Source: a virus. Taken from it: DNA of 44,596 nucleotides. This document shows, piece after piece, positions 1 through 7,780 of the stretch (the stretch's first letter is position 1; each line of letters starts with the position of its first letter). A model generated the notes under the pieces. It made no database searches. It was given only the letters and a program-made list of their open reading frames with translations, and was not told where the DNA came from. The stretch covers positions 1 through 44,596 of IMG/VR virus record IMGVR_UViG_3300038701_002231. One strand, written 5' to 3'. A program made the translations under genes and the position numbers.

Positions 1-1
1 A

Positions 2-124
2 GGTGATTTCACAAAGGCTGATACACTTCAGAATTTCAAAGGTAAGATAAACCAGACAATCGATGCTGATCCTACATTTAAAGAAGCAAATGATTTCTAT
101 AAAGAAGAATATGCACCGTTTTTT
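2..124. repeat. Terminal redundancy, left copy (= 44472-44594)
   Basis: This 123-base block is identical to bases 44472-44594, at an offset of 44,470. Base 1 and the last two window bases do not match. The block lies inside a coding sequence and the frame continues across it, so it looks like assembly overlap of a circular or permuted genome and not a biological terminal repeat. Confidence 0.95.
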
Positions 125-1219
125 AGAAGCCCTTATGGTAAACAATATCGCGATAATGTTCAACGCGGTGATGGCACCGGTAAATCTGATGCAGAAAACA
201 TAGCATCATTCTTCCTAAATAAGACCTCAAGCGCTGCTGATGACCTTAAACGTATCACAGATGCCGCACCCGACCCAAAAGCGGCAGATGATGCCGTAGA
301 GCTTTATTTCGACGCAACACTTGCCAAAAAAGGCAAGTTGAACCCGAAAGTGGTGAGAAACTTCATCGCTGACAACATGGATGTTTTACCAGAAGCACTT
401 CAGCGCAAATACGCTGGTGTGGTGCAGGACCTCATGGGTAACCAAAAAGCACAAGATAACGCAGTACAGAAAATACGCGACCTGGGCCGTGATATCAGAA
501 AAGCTGAGAAAGACTTATCGTCCACAGAAAGAGCTCTCAGTAGTGGTCCTCTTGGTAAAATGTCACGTTATGATTCAGACAAATATGTTGCTGATATCAT
601 GGGTTCAAAAGATCGCATGAAACAACTCAATGAAGTGATGTCTCGTTTTGAAAACGATCCAGATGCATTAGAAGGCTTTAAAGAAGCCACCGTTGAATGG
701 TTACAGAAGAAAGTTACTGGTACAGCGCGATCACAAATCGATACAGATGTTGTTGACGGCCCGTTACAGTTTGCCAAGCTTTCTCGCACATTTAATGACA
801 ACAGAGAGGCGTTGGCGAAAGTATTCGACGCTAATGAGATGAGCACATTAAACCAGATACATGAGATAATGTCCAAACAGGGCAATTTAGCCCGTAGAGC
901 GACCGTGGGCTCTGACACAGCTGAAAAGATAGCAGCTGCCGAGCAAAACGTCATGAACGCTATTGAGGCTGTTCTAAGGGTGAAATTCGGTATGATTAAA
1001 GGTGGTGGTTTAATGGCTACCGGTAAAAAAATCAAAGGTCAATTGCTCGGCGCGAATGGTCGCATGAAAGATGCTGAAGAGGTTCTTCAGCGTATGGCGT
1101 TCGACCCAAGGGTCGCCAAACATGTTCTTGAAATTGATCCGATGACCGTTGAAAATGGTAAATGGTTCTCTGAACTCAGAACACTTATCGCAGCGCGTGA
1201 AGCAACCAGCGAAGAATAA
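2..1219 (+). CDS. Internal virion / DNA ejection protein, C-terminal part (continues from 42957)
   Basis: This open frame has no start in the window because it is the end of the gene that begins at 42957. Joined across the 123-base overlap, the product is about 911 aa and this part supplies the last 405 residues. It is charged, alpha-helical and rich in Ala, Asp and Lys, with no catalytic motif that I recognise. The last of three consecutive large virion genes after the tail hub is, in podoviruses, usually an ejection or inner-core protein, so the role comes from position. The methionine at 338 is internal and should not be used as a start. The next gene, a small HTH protein, follows after a promoter-like gap. 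Confidence 0.75.
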   Translation, partial: GDFTKADTLQNFKGKINQTIDADPTFKEANDFYKEEYAPFFRSPYGKQYRDNVQRGDGTGKSDAENIASFFLNKTSSAADDLKRITDAAPDPKAADDAVELYFDATLAKKGKLNPKVVRNFIADNMDVLPEALQRKYAGVVQDLMGNQKAQDNAVQKIRDLGRDIRKAEKDLSSTERALSSGPLGKMSRYDSDKYVADIMGSKDRMKQLNEVMSRFENDPDALEGFKEATVEWLQKKVTGTARSQIDTDVVDGPLQFAKLSRTFNDNREALAKVFDANEMSTLNQIHEIMSKQGNLARRATVGSDTAEKIAAAEQNVMNAIEAVLRVKFGMIKGGGLMATGKKIKGQLLGANGRMKDAEEVLQRMAFDPRVAKHVLEIDPMTVENGKWFSELRTLIAAREATSEE

Positions 1220-1236
1220 TTTGTTGGAACTTTCCA

Positions 1237-1265
1237 TTGACAAATCATAAAATGTCGGGTATTGT
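1237..1265 (+). promoter_or_regulatory. Sigma70-like promoter upstream of the MerR/Xis-like gene
   Basis: TTGACA (1237-1242), a 17-base spacer and TATTGT (1260-1265) precede the HTH gene at 1299. The spacer and -10 contain TGTCGGGTATTG, a 10/12 match to the TGTCGGGGTTTG element found at other intergenic sites, which suggests regulation and possibly autoregulation. Confidence 0.6.
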
Positions 1266-1298
1266 CGGAGTATAAGGTAACTATACAAGGACAAGATT

Positions 1299-1490
1299 AT
1301 GAGTAAGTGGTACACGACGCTCGACGTTGCTGAAGAGCTTGGTGTGACAGTACGTACTGTTGAACGCTGGCGATCTGAAGGTAAATTTAAACCAAAGAGG
1401 CGTACTATAGGTGGTCACTCTCGATATTCCAAAGAACAGGTCGAAGAGAAGATCATGGAAACAATGTCACTCGATGAGATGTTAGAGTAG
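1299..1490 (+). CDS. MerR/excisionase-type HTH DNA-binding protein
   Basis: The 63-residue protein is almost entirely one winged HTH. It has a YTTLDVAEELGVTVRTVERW helix-turn-helix at residues 5-24, then basic residues and a GGHSRYS wing (about 39-45), typical of MerR/HTH_17 or Xis-like proteins. No integrase is visible in this genome, so a transcriptional role is more likely than excision. The start is supported by AAGGA about eight bases upstream and by its own promoter at 1237. It is the last rightward gene, and its stop overlaps the 3' end of the leftward operon by nine bases. The target is not shown by sequence; the TGTCGGG element in its own promoter is a candidate. Confidence 0.8.
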   Translation: MSKWYTTLDVAEELGVTVRTVERWRSEGKFKPKRRTIGGHSRYSKEQVEEKIMETMSLDEMLE

Positions 1491-2615
1491 CATTGATGGT
1501 GTAACATTTAAGTTACCGGCAAACCCATCATATTTATGGTAATATTCAACCCGTGCGCCACGACCGGATATATAACCGTGCGTGACAGCATATTGGTCTT
1601 TTGCTGCTAAAGTTGTGTGAATTTTCAGATCGATCAGTCCGTCATCACCCATTGGTTTTCTCTTGGCGTGGTGGAAATGACCAATGTGACCATATCTGTA
1701 TTTGGTGTCACCGTAGATTTTAGGATATAAACCCACAAATGTCTTGCTGACATCATTGATATTGCGCATATGACCGTGATGGGCCCATATACTCGTTTCA
1801 CCCCATTTATAAGCATAGAAGCCATTATTTGTGCAATCTACTGTCAACCGAGGATTATCGCGGTAAAGCCTGTCAAACCATCTTTGCATCCATACAGCGG
1901 CATCAGGATCATGATTCGCCTCAGCAATAATTAGGTGAACATGCTCGTGTTTGGCAAGCATCTTCTCGATGCCGTATTCCATCGCATCCATGCCGATATC
2001 GACAACTTCACCCCATGTTGTATCTGTGTCCAGGACGTGCTTGCTTGCCGGTGTGACACTATCCTTACCGTTACAGTGGAAAAAGTCCCCCAATTGCACA
2101 AAAACACCCGTATGGGTGTTCATGCTGTTATCGACTATATGATCAAACCACCTGTAGAGCATGTCCTGAGCGATTCGAGTGTTCCACGGTCCATCAGGGT
2201 CATGATTCGAGAACATACCAAGGTGGAAGTCCGAGAGCACGTAGCAGGACATTAAATCCTCGTATTTGACTTGAGTGGTGCGCTCAATCGCTTTACGGGC
2301 TGGCATATCCTTTAACATAGCCTCACCGACGCGATCAAAATGGTTCATTTGTTCAATAAGCTCACGATTGGTTTTGACCCATATACCACCGTCATCAAGC
2401 TTATAATAGCGCGATATACCAGAAACCATATGATCATCCATAATAGCAGCTTCAGCATCGATCATTTTAAGACCGAGTTTGTTTAAACCATCAGTTTCTT
2501 CTTGTTTTTTTAATCTGTACCGGAAAGTAGCTTCTGGAATGTCGATTGCTTTCGCAGCCGCTCGTTTGGACCTATGTTTTTTTATTAACGCAGCATAATC
2601 ATGTTTTTTTCCCAT
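1482..2615 (-). CDS. Calcineurin-like metallophosphoesterase with N-terminal HTH-like segment
   Basis: This 377-aa protein has all metallophosphoesterase signatures in order: SDFHLG (D129/H131), LGDFFH (about 175-180), an NHD triad (234-236), HHGH, and GHIGHFHH near the C-terminus. The first 40 residues (AAAKAIDIPEATFRYRLKK) resemble a helix-turn-helix, as in phage phosphoesterases tied to DNA metabolism. The substrate is unknown; nuclease or cyclic-nucleotide phosphodiesterase activity are both possible. I chose the ATG at 2615 because GGAGG lies five bases upstream; the in-frame ATG at 2627 overlaps that ribosome site. It is the last gene of the leftward operon and meets the rightward HTH gene tail to tail. 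Confidence 0.85.
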   Translation of the reverse strand: MGKKHDYAALIKKHRSKRAAAKAIDIPEATFRYRLKKQEETDGLNKLGLKMIDAEAAIMDDHMVSGISRYYKLDDGGIWVKTNRELIEQMNHFDRVGEAMLKDMPARKAIERTTQVKYEDLMSCYVLSDFHLGMFSNHDPDGPWNTRIAQDMLYRWFDHIVDNSMNTHTGVFVQLGDFFHCNGKDSVTPASKHVLDTDTTWGEVVDIGMDAMEYGIEKMLAKHEHVHLIIAEANHDPDAAVWMQRWFDRLYRDNPRLTVDCTNNGFYAYKWGETSIWAHHGHMRNINDVSKTFVGLYPKIYGDTKYRYGHIGHFHHAKRKPMGDDGLIDLKIHTTLAAKDQYAVTHGYISGRGARVEYYHKYDGFAGNLNVTPSMLL

Positions 2616-2677
2616 TGTTGCCTCCACATATCACCTGTGGATTATATCACATTTTTGGGGATCGTCTTAACTGTTTG

Positions 2678-4612
2678 TTAAGAAAGGATATCGGCCTTAA
2701 AACCGTGCGCCAGGGGATCGACCAATTTACGTGCTTCCATCTCGTAAAAATCAAGATCAACGTTAGTCACATCACCCATCTCATTCATCGGCATAACGTT
2801 CCAACCGTCATGAATTTTAATATAACGCTCTTCGTCTTTACCCTTCAGCGGCGGCATCACCTTAGTCAGCTGATTACCGGTGTCGCACATGTAATATCGC
2901 GTTACATTCTGAATTTGCTCGTTCCCCCACATCAAACGGGACGTACGCGGAACCTTTGTACGCAGCATGAAATCATGCGGTTCGTCGTGGTTCCGAATAA
3001 AGTCTCTGATTTGGATACCTTTAACGAGATGTGCTTCCACAGCTTTTTTGACGACAAGAGCGCTATGGTTCTGATGCCATCCGATGTCGTACTCATAAGC
3101 GCCTTTTCTCTTAAGCTTGCCGTCAGTGTATTCACCAATATAATTATTGACATCGCGGATAAACATTCTTCTATAATCGGCCCGTTCAAGGTCGAGTTTT
3201 GTGATTTCCATCCATTTCTTATTGACGGCTTCGAGCTCATTGATTTTGTCACGCGGCACCTTGACCGTAACACCATCTGTATTGATCTGGATAAGCTTCA
3301 CACCGTCGATTTTCATCTGCATTTCTGCAAGCATGCAGAGCATCAGCTGACCATTAATGGTGATCGTCATAGTGTATTTTGGGTCATAGAACGGTGAATA
3401 TTTGTTATTACTGTCACCATATACACCATTTAAGGCCAGTTTCAACATTGCATTTTCCGGTGTACCTTTAGCATAGGACAGTCGGTCTTTTTTCATGCGT
3501 GCGTAGATGTCACAGAACTTCGAAGACAGGTGCTCAGGGTACACCTTGTTCACGATGCCGATGGACGGGTATAGAGATGTCACATCATAGTCGATAATGG
3601 CGTTATGTTCGTCCTCTTGAACGATTGTGGGCTCAATCGACCCGTGTATGCCGCCTGTGCCAAAATCGAACTGAAAACCGTCAATAATACAATTCAGGTT
3701 CTTCACTTTACCTTTGACTTTCTTCAAATTGGCGTATTGTTCAAGCTCACCAAGGTTTTCAATTTCTGTGAATACACCCTTTGTCTCGGTGATTTTTTGA
3801 CCGTTCAACCAGTCCAGAACGGCGTTAAATTCAGGTCTTTCGAACTCAATATAAGGGAATATCACGTCCCGTATCTTAATAAAAGGGCGTTCTGTCTGTA
3901 CTGGTTTTCTGCCCTCATCGTCGAATTTATAACACTGAACACCGGCGTTTTCGAGCTCCATAATGAAGTAATCTTTGCCGATTTTTGTGTCATTATGGTT
4001 GATGAAATTACGACCATATTTTTCGGTCAATTCTTCCCTGAACTTAATCATATCAAGCGTTTCGAGGTAGAATTTATGTGTTTGGCGCACATCATGTACG
4101 TTATATTCTATGACCTCGCGAGATTGCTCGTATGTGAGCGGTTTTGCCGGGTCATAAGGCAGGTCTTGAACTGTTTCCGATTTCATGTTGAATTCAAGCA
4201 CTTTGAGCGATGTGGCGCGTGCTATGTTGTCAAAATGGTGTATCCGAAACAGGTCAAGCTGCGGCACCATCTGATTATTATCCCAGATGATTTGAGCGAA
4301 TTTCTCGTCCTTGGATGATTTAATGAGCTTTGTACCTTTTCTATGCGCCGCCAGAGCAAGTTCTTCACCCGATGAATCAGGCCCGAAGTTCTGGTACATG
4401 TAATGGATTACAAGATAATCAAAGAAATAGTTGTTAAAACCGACCCATCGTACAAACCCGTTCGAGCATGTCTCTAAAAACGTTCTGAAATCCTTCCAGT
4501 CATTGCGCCACGGTGACATCTCAAATATTTTGAGCTCACCTGTTTTGGTGTTGAGGAAAACAACCGAGAAGAGGTTATAGTACGTTTCAGCATCATGTAT
4601 TAAATCTCTCAT
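2678..4612 (-). CDS. Family B DNA polymerase with 3'-5' exonuclease
   Basis: The 644-aa protein shows family B motifs: Exo I DAE (7-9), Exo II GFNNYFFDY (59-67), Exo III YNVHD (170-174), the linker motif GTGGIHG (318-324), Pol A DYDVTSLYPSI (341-351), Pol B KLALNGVYG (391-399) and Pol C INTDGV (443-448). The metal-binding second Asp of motif C is present, while the first position is Asn, giving NTDG where cellular enzymes have DTDS. It is short for the family, and no terminal-protein gene is obvious, so protein priming is not supported. The start ATG at 4612 overlaps the stop of the upstream methyltransferase (ATGA); the GTG at 4624 is a less likely start. It is the replicative polymerase of this phage. 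Confidence 0.93.
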   Translation of the reverse strand: MRDLIHDAETYYNLFSVVFLNTKTGELKIFEMSPWRNDWKDFRTFLETCSNGFVRWVGFNNYFFDYLVIHYMYQNFGPDSSGEELALAAHRKGTKLIKSSKDEKFAQIIWDNNQMVPQLDLFRIHHFDNIARATSLKVLEFNMKSETVQDLPYDPAKPLTYEQSREVIEYNVHDVRQTHKFYLETLDMIKFREELTEKYGRNFINHNDTKIGKDYFIMELENAGVQCYKFDDEGRKPVQTERPFIKIRDVIFPYIEFERPEFNAVLDWLNGQKITETKGVFTEIENLGELEQYANLKKVKGKVKNLNCIIDGFQFDFGTGGIHGSIEPTIVQEDEHNAIIDYDVTSLYPSIGIVNKVYPEHLSSKFCDIYARMKKDRLSYAKGTPENAMLKLALNGVYGDSNNKYSPFYDPKYTMTITINGQLMLCMLAEMQMKIDGVKLIQINTDGVTVKVPRDKINELEAVNKKWMEITKLDLERADYRRMFIRDVNNYIGEYTDGKLKRKGAYEYDIGWHQNHSALVVKKAVEAHLVKGIQIRDFIRNHDEPHDFMLRTKVPRTSRLMWGNEQIQNVTRYYMCDTGNQLTKVMPPLKGKDEERYIKIHDGWNVMPMNEMGDVTNVDLDFYEMEARKLVDPLAHGFKADILS

Positions 4613-5202
4613 TCTGCACCCCACTGGGTCGCCATCGCTTCAGCAATCCCCTTATATGTTGTACTTCGAATTTTCCAACGGTCTTCACTTGGTGGTAAGT
4701 AATGTAACCGTTGCTGTTGATTTTTAGGCAATGATTCCATCTTAATTTTCACGTTGTCTGTCTCATGTAGCAAAGGTAAACCTTTTAACCATAAACACGT
4801 TGCTTTTTTCTCTGTGTGTCCGAACATCCAGGGTTGTATGACCTGTGATTGATTTTGACCTATTATTTTTTTCGCATAACCGTGCATTATCGGATTTTCG
4901 ATGCACACTTTTGGAATGTCGCAGTTAAGTAAATCACGGAAAAATACAGAACCATCTATCATGTTTTTCCATCGATCTTGATCTTTGTACAGATGGGAAA
5001 CACCGGAGTTACTAAGATACGTGCACGGCGGGTGAGCTATCATCAGGTCCCAGTCATAGTCGATGATGTCGAAAATATCACCTTGGTAATGGGGGCCATC
5101 TGATTCAGTCGGCAATAGGTCACATGACATAGCGTCATGTCCCCTTTCTAAAAAAGCATCTCTGACTACACCAGAATATTCACAAGCAATTAATATTCTC
5201 AA
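4609..5202 (-). CDS. Compact DNA cytosine-5 methyltransferase-like protein
   Basis: This 197-aa protein has a degenerate SAM-binding motif I (ACEYSGVVRDAF, 6-17), a clear C5-MTase motif IV HPPCTYLSNSG with catalytic-type C60, and IENP (101-104) at the motif VI position. It is much shorter than typical C5 enzymes and I see no full QxRxR motif VIII or large target-recognition domain, so specificity may be relaxed or supplied by a partner. It sits between an adenine methyltransferase and the polymerase, with four-base overlaps on both sides, which suggests modification of newly made phage DNA as anti-restriction. A changed reaction (for example hydroxymethylation) cannot be excluded. Confidence 0.75.
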   Translation of the reverse strand: MRILIACEYSGVVRDAFLERGHDAMSCDLLPTESDGPHYQGDIFDIIDYDWDLMIAHPPCTYLSNSGVSHLYKDQDRWKNMIDGSVFFRDLLNCDIPKVCIENPIMHGYAKKIIGQNQSQVIQPWMFGHTEKKATCLWLKGLPLLHETDNVKIKMESLPKNQQQRLHYLPPSEDRWKIRSTTYKGIAEAMATQWGAE

Positions 5203-5723
5203 CTCTCTCTCCCGATAAATTCTGTTTGTGTTTCATGACGACCAAATCGATACCAGGCCACATCTTTTGTGTGTACATGATCAGTGCCAGGAAACCATTT
5301 TAAGCGCCCCACAGCGATTATTTTAGAGCAATAGGGTAGATAGGGTGCTGCCTGATCTGTAAACGCCCACGGAGCGTCAAACAGCAACCAAGTATCATTC
5401 ATACTGCGAAGATGCTCTATAAGCGGGTGAAGGATTCCACGCGACCAAGGTGGGTTAGTGATAAGCGGATGGGCCGACCCACGCAGGTAAAAAGCATCAC
5501 ATTTGACGACATCAGGGCTATCTGGTGCGATGTCATATTGACCAAAACATTCAAGTCCCTGATCCATAAGCTGGTTTGCTAAAACGCTTGCACCGGCACA
5601 TGGTTCAACAAATGATGTTACACCTTCTTTTCGTAGATGCGGCGCTAGGACAGACACCGCTTTTGGGTCATGAGTATGATACTTGTTTTGTGGTATCCTC
5701 TTGAACTTTGACTGCTTCCCCAT
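5199..5723 (-). CDS. DNA N6-adenine methyltransferase
   Basis: The 174-aa protein has motif I VEPCAGAS (39-46) and the amino-methyltransferase motif IV NPPW (90-93), diagnostic of N6-adenine or N4-cytosine enzymes. The NPPW form is typical of phage adenine methyltransferases. The ATG at 5723 has GAGG seven bases upstream and overlaps the end of the preceding gene by 56 bases; the longer open frame to 5894 is only that gene's other frame. Its stop overlaps the cytosine methyltransferase start. The likely role is protection of phage DNA from restriction or marking of replicated DNA. The recognition sequence cannot be read from the sequence. Confidence 0.85.
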   Translation of the reverse strand: MGKQSKFKRIPQNKYHTHDPKAVSVLAPHLRKEGVTSFVEPCAGASVLANQLMDQGLECFGQYDIAPDSPDVVKCDAFYLRGSAHPLITNPPWSRGILHPLIEHLRSMNDTWLLFDAPWAFTDQAAPYLPYCSKIIAVGRLKWFPGTDHVHTKDVAWYRFGRHETQTEFIGRES

Positions 5724-5985
5724 CCGTAACCTCTTCATATAAAAAATTAAAATCGTCATCTGATAACACAAACAACTTACCAATTGGTGATTGACAAACC
5801 CACCAACCTGGACCAGCGCGTTCATTATGAAAGTCGCTGTGAACTGTGATATATTGCTCTTTGTCGTTAATGGTGACAGATGCCTTACCGACAATCACTC
5901 TTTGCAAGAACCAGTCAGGGTATTTTTGCTGTTTATCTGGTGTAAACTGAAAAGCATTTGTGTTGTGTGCTTTTGACCGATACAT
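5668..5985 (-). CDS. Hypothetical phage protein with W-W-C-Q core
   Basis: The 105-aa soluble protein starts at an ATG with GGAGG four bases upstream, one of the best ribosome sites in the operon. It has a central GPGWWVCQSPIGKLFVLSD segment followed by FNFLYEEV, a pattern I have seen in small phage proteins of unknown function. Its 3' end overlaps the adenine methyltransferase gene by 56 bases, so the two are probably translationally coupled and may act together. No catalytic motif is visible. Confidence 0.7.
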   Translation of the reverse strand: MYRSKAHNTNAFQFTPDKQQKYPDWFLQRVIVGKASVTINDKEQYITVHSDFHNERAGPGWWVCQSPIGKLFVLSDDDFNFLYEEVTDGEAVKVQEDTTKQVSYS

Positions 5986-5993
5986 GAAACCTC

Positions 5994-6200
5994 CTATTTC
6001 TTTGGTTTAAGCTGCTCATACGCGTATTTCAACTGTTCTTTAACCTCAGCCATGCCGATCTCACGTGCAACCGCTAAGTGATCGGCTGTGTCCTCGCCTT
6101 CATCGAGTTCAAGCGTTGCCCGACCCTCGACTTTCAGAGAGTTATAATTACCTAGATTGATGGTGCGCGATGCACCGACTGTTACTTCTTTAATCCTCAT
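5994..6200 (-). CDS. Small conserved-type phage protein
   Basis: The 68-aa product begins MRIKEVTVGASRTINLGNYN and has a beta-rich N-terminal half and an acidic, helical C-terminal half. The N-terminal phrase is familiar from small proteins in replication operons of other phages, but no function is known to me. It overlaps the upstream dNTP-hydrolase-like gene by 11 bases. A nucleotide-pool or single-stranded DNA role is only suggested by the neighbours. Confidence 0.65.
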   Translation of the reverse strand: MRIKEVTVGASRTINLGNYNSLKVEGRATLELDEGEDTADHLAVAREIGMAEVKEQLKYAYEQLKPKK

Positions 6201-6585
6201 TGTGTAGCCTTTCTCTTATTTCTGTGGTTTTGAGATCAATTTCCTTCATCCAACCCTTACGGGCAACTTCAGCTGGTCGATCATCTTCAGCCATACCGTT
6301 CATCATCGCATCACGCAACACCATGAGTGATCCTATTGCCTTAGAAACATGGTGAATACCACTATCTGGGTCGATATCTTCACCTTCCCACCAGAGCATC
6401 ATATGACGCAAGGTGCTGTCATAATAATCACTCATGAAAAGGGGTGTATCGCGAAAATTATACGGCCCGTATTTGATACCACCTTCAAGCATACTGGCAC
6501 CGACTTCCATCAGGACTGGGGCTGGCACGCAATACATTGATGCTTTTTTACGACCATGTGATTGTTTTGGGTTTTTTTCACTCAT
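6190..6585 (-). CDS. dATP/dGTP diphosphohydrolase-like protein (DUF5664 type)
   Basis: The 131-aa protein carries the signature of the phage dATP/dGTP diphosphohydrolase N-terminal family: GGIKYGPYNF (35-44), YDSTLRHMMLWWEGEDIDPD (55-74), then HHVSKAIGSLMVL (78-90). Members are reported in phages that remodel the purine dNTP pool, including some that carry 2-aminoadenine. I see no PurZ homologue here, so base replacement is not supported; pool balancing beside the polymerase and methyltransferases is the simpler reading. The start overlaps the stop of the GapR-like gene (ATGA). Confidence 0.7.
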   Translation of the reverse strand: MSEKNPKQSHGRKKASMYCVPAPVLMEVGASMLEGGIKYGPYNFRDTPLFMSDYYDSTLRHMMLWWEGEDIDPDSGIHHVSKAIGSLMVLRDAMMNGMAEDDRPAEVARKGWMKEIDLKTTEIRERLHNED

Positions 6586-6854
6586 TCAAACATGCTTTCA
6601 TTCAGGCGCTCTTCGTAAAGAGACACAAGTTCATCTGTTTCTTGACGTGTCTCACGATCCATCTTCCGACGTGCTACAACTTTACGCATGATTTTAGCGT
6701 CAAAGCCGACACCTTTGGCTTCGGAATAAATTTCTTTGATGTCTTCCATCAAAGCCGTTTTTTCCTCTTCCAGCCGTTCGACACGCTCGATGAAGCTCTT
6801 TAACCGAGCGCCAGCGTTGCCGCCAATATCCATTCCATCATTGAGTTGTGACAT
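6582..6854 (-). CDS. GapR-like nucleoid protein (DUF2312)
   Basis: The 90-aa protein matches the GapR/DUF2312 pattern over most of its length: LKSFIERVERLEEEKTALME, then EAKGVGFDAKIMRKVVARRK, then a short acidic helix. Caulobacter GapR binds overtwisted AT-rich DNA ahead of forks and stimulates type II topoisomerases. The family is concentrated in alphaproteobacteria, which is the best host clue in the window. A phage copy could help its own replication or compete with host GapR. GGAAGGAA precedes the ATG, and the gene overlaps both neighbours. Confidence 0.85.
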   Translation of the reverse strand: MSQLNDGMDIGGNAGARLKSFIERVERLEEEKTALMEDIKEIYSEAKGVGFDAKIMRKVVARRKMDRETRQETDELVSLYEERLNESMFE

Positions 6855-7053
6855 CTGTTTCGGTTCCTTCCTGTAATAGTTGGTTGATGTGATTTGCGAA
6901 CAAAAGCATCAAATTGATCTGTGCTTGTTCGGCTTTAGAAAGTTTATCGCGCTCTGTGGGCAGTAAACTCTCTTTTTTTGATATATCCACACTGACAACG
7001 ATATTGTCGTCATCAGCTTGGAAAAACGATAATGTGATTGTTTCTGTCTTCAT
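6838..7053 (-). CDS. Hypothetical small acidic protein
   Basis: The 71-aa product has a beta-like N-terminus (TETITLSFFQADDDNIVVSV) and a helical segment, AEQAQINLMLLFANHINQLL. It is the first gene after the hairpin that follows SSB, and its 3' end overlaps the GapR-like gene by 17 bases. I do not recognise it and see no catalytic residues. AGGT lies about five bases before the ATG. Confidence 0.65.
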   Translation of the reverse strand: MKTETITLSFFQADDDNIVVSVDISKKESLLPTERDKLSKAEQAQINLMLLFANHINQLLQEGTETDVTTQ

Positions 7054-7069
7054 GATTTACCTCAAAAAA

Positions 7070-7110
7070 GCAGGTCAGGGTGAAAACGACTAAGTAAAGC
7101 CCTGACCTGC
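7070..7110 (-). terminator. Hairpin terminator/attenuator directly after SSB
   Basis: GCAGGTCAGGG (7070-7080) pairs perfectly with CCCTGACCTGC (7100-7110) around a 19-base loop. On the minus strand the stem is followed by TTTTTT. It sits seven bases after the SSB stop, inside the leftward operon, so it probably sets a step-down in expression after SSB. The loop is long for a terminator; mRNA 3'-end protection is an alternative. Confidence 0.75.
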
Positions 7111-7116
7111 AACTGT

Positions 7117-7755
7117 TTAACCGAACATAGCGTCTACGTCGCTGTCTCCGGCATCATCATTCGCTGTTGTGTCACCTTCAGCTGAACCAAACTCGGAAGC
7201 TGCATCTGGAAGAGCAACACCCATGTTGTCATCGTGACCGAGCAATTGAATATGCTGCAATCCGACACAAACACCTGGGTTTTTCTTATTGTCTGTCCAG
7301 TACGCATTCAAAGTAGCACGTGCCCAACGACCTGAGTAAATCTCTTTGATTGCCTCTTCAGTTGTTGAAATTTCTTTACCGTTTGGATAAACAAATTTCG
7401 GCATGTACTTTGATGTCGCACGTAACAATGTCCAACCTTCAAACTCAGGACCAGCCGGTTTACCACCTTGTGGTAGATTATTCGGATCAAGAAAGCGCTT
7501 CTCAACGAATTGTTTTGCTCTTTTCTGGTCATTGTCCAAGTGCTTCAAGGCAACTTTACCCATCTCGTTTTTGAGAAGAGTGAAGTCCGATCCAGGTGGG
7601 CACAACAAGCTCATTGAGTAGAACTTGCTGATGCTACCGTCGTCGTTTTGACGCTCTTGTTGCTCAGTTAAAAATTGTGCATACGACATGCGCCCTTGAG
7701 CAGTAATAACACTCCCCGCTGGTGACATGTGGCATTTTGATAAATCTATTGACAT
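7117..7755 (-). CDS. Phage single-stranded DNA-binding protein (DUF2815 type)
   Basis: The 212-aa protein has the features of phage DUF2815/gp2.5-like SSBs: an early GRMSYAQFL segment, a central OB-like region with a GRWARATLNAYWTDN stretch, and a disordered acidic tail that ends in DVDAMFG. An acidic C-terminus with a terminal aromatic residue is how T7 gp2.5-type proteins contact polymerase and helicase. Upstream AAAGGA gives a good ribosome site. Its position next to the DUF2800 nuclease is the usual phage replication and recombination arrangement. A strong hairpin follows the gene. Confidence 0.85.
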   Translation of the reverse strand: MSIDLSKCHMSPAGSVITAQGRMSYAQFLTEQQERQNDDGSISKFYSMSLLCPPGSDFTLLKNEMGKVALKHLDNDQKRAKQFVEKRFLDPNNLPQGGKPAGPEFEGWTLLRATSKYMPKFVYPNGKEISTTEEAIKEIYSGRWARATLNAYWTDNKKNPGVCVGLQHIQLLGHDDNMGVALPDAASEFGSAEGDTTANDDAGDSDVDAMFG

Positions 7756-7780
7756 AACAGTTTTCCTTTCTTTCTGGTTT

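Noticed and set aside
2-124. Biological direct terminal repeat
   Set aside because: It is coding, in frame with the far end, only 123 bp long and ragged at the extreme bases; assembly overlap explains it.
1299-1490. Excisionase of a temperate phage
   Set aside because: The HTH resembles Xis, but no integrase, repressor-immunity module or attachment site is visible.
2546-3397. 283-aa ORF antisense to the polymerase
   Set aside because: It lies wholly over well-supported minus-strand genes and has the irregular composition of a shadow frame.
6190-6585. 2-aminoadenine (Z-genome) pathway
   Set aside because: A dATP/dGTP hydrolase-like gene is present, but no PurZ and no Z-type DpoZ polymerase could be found; the polymerase is family B.
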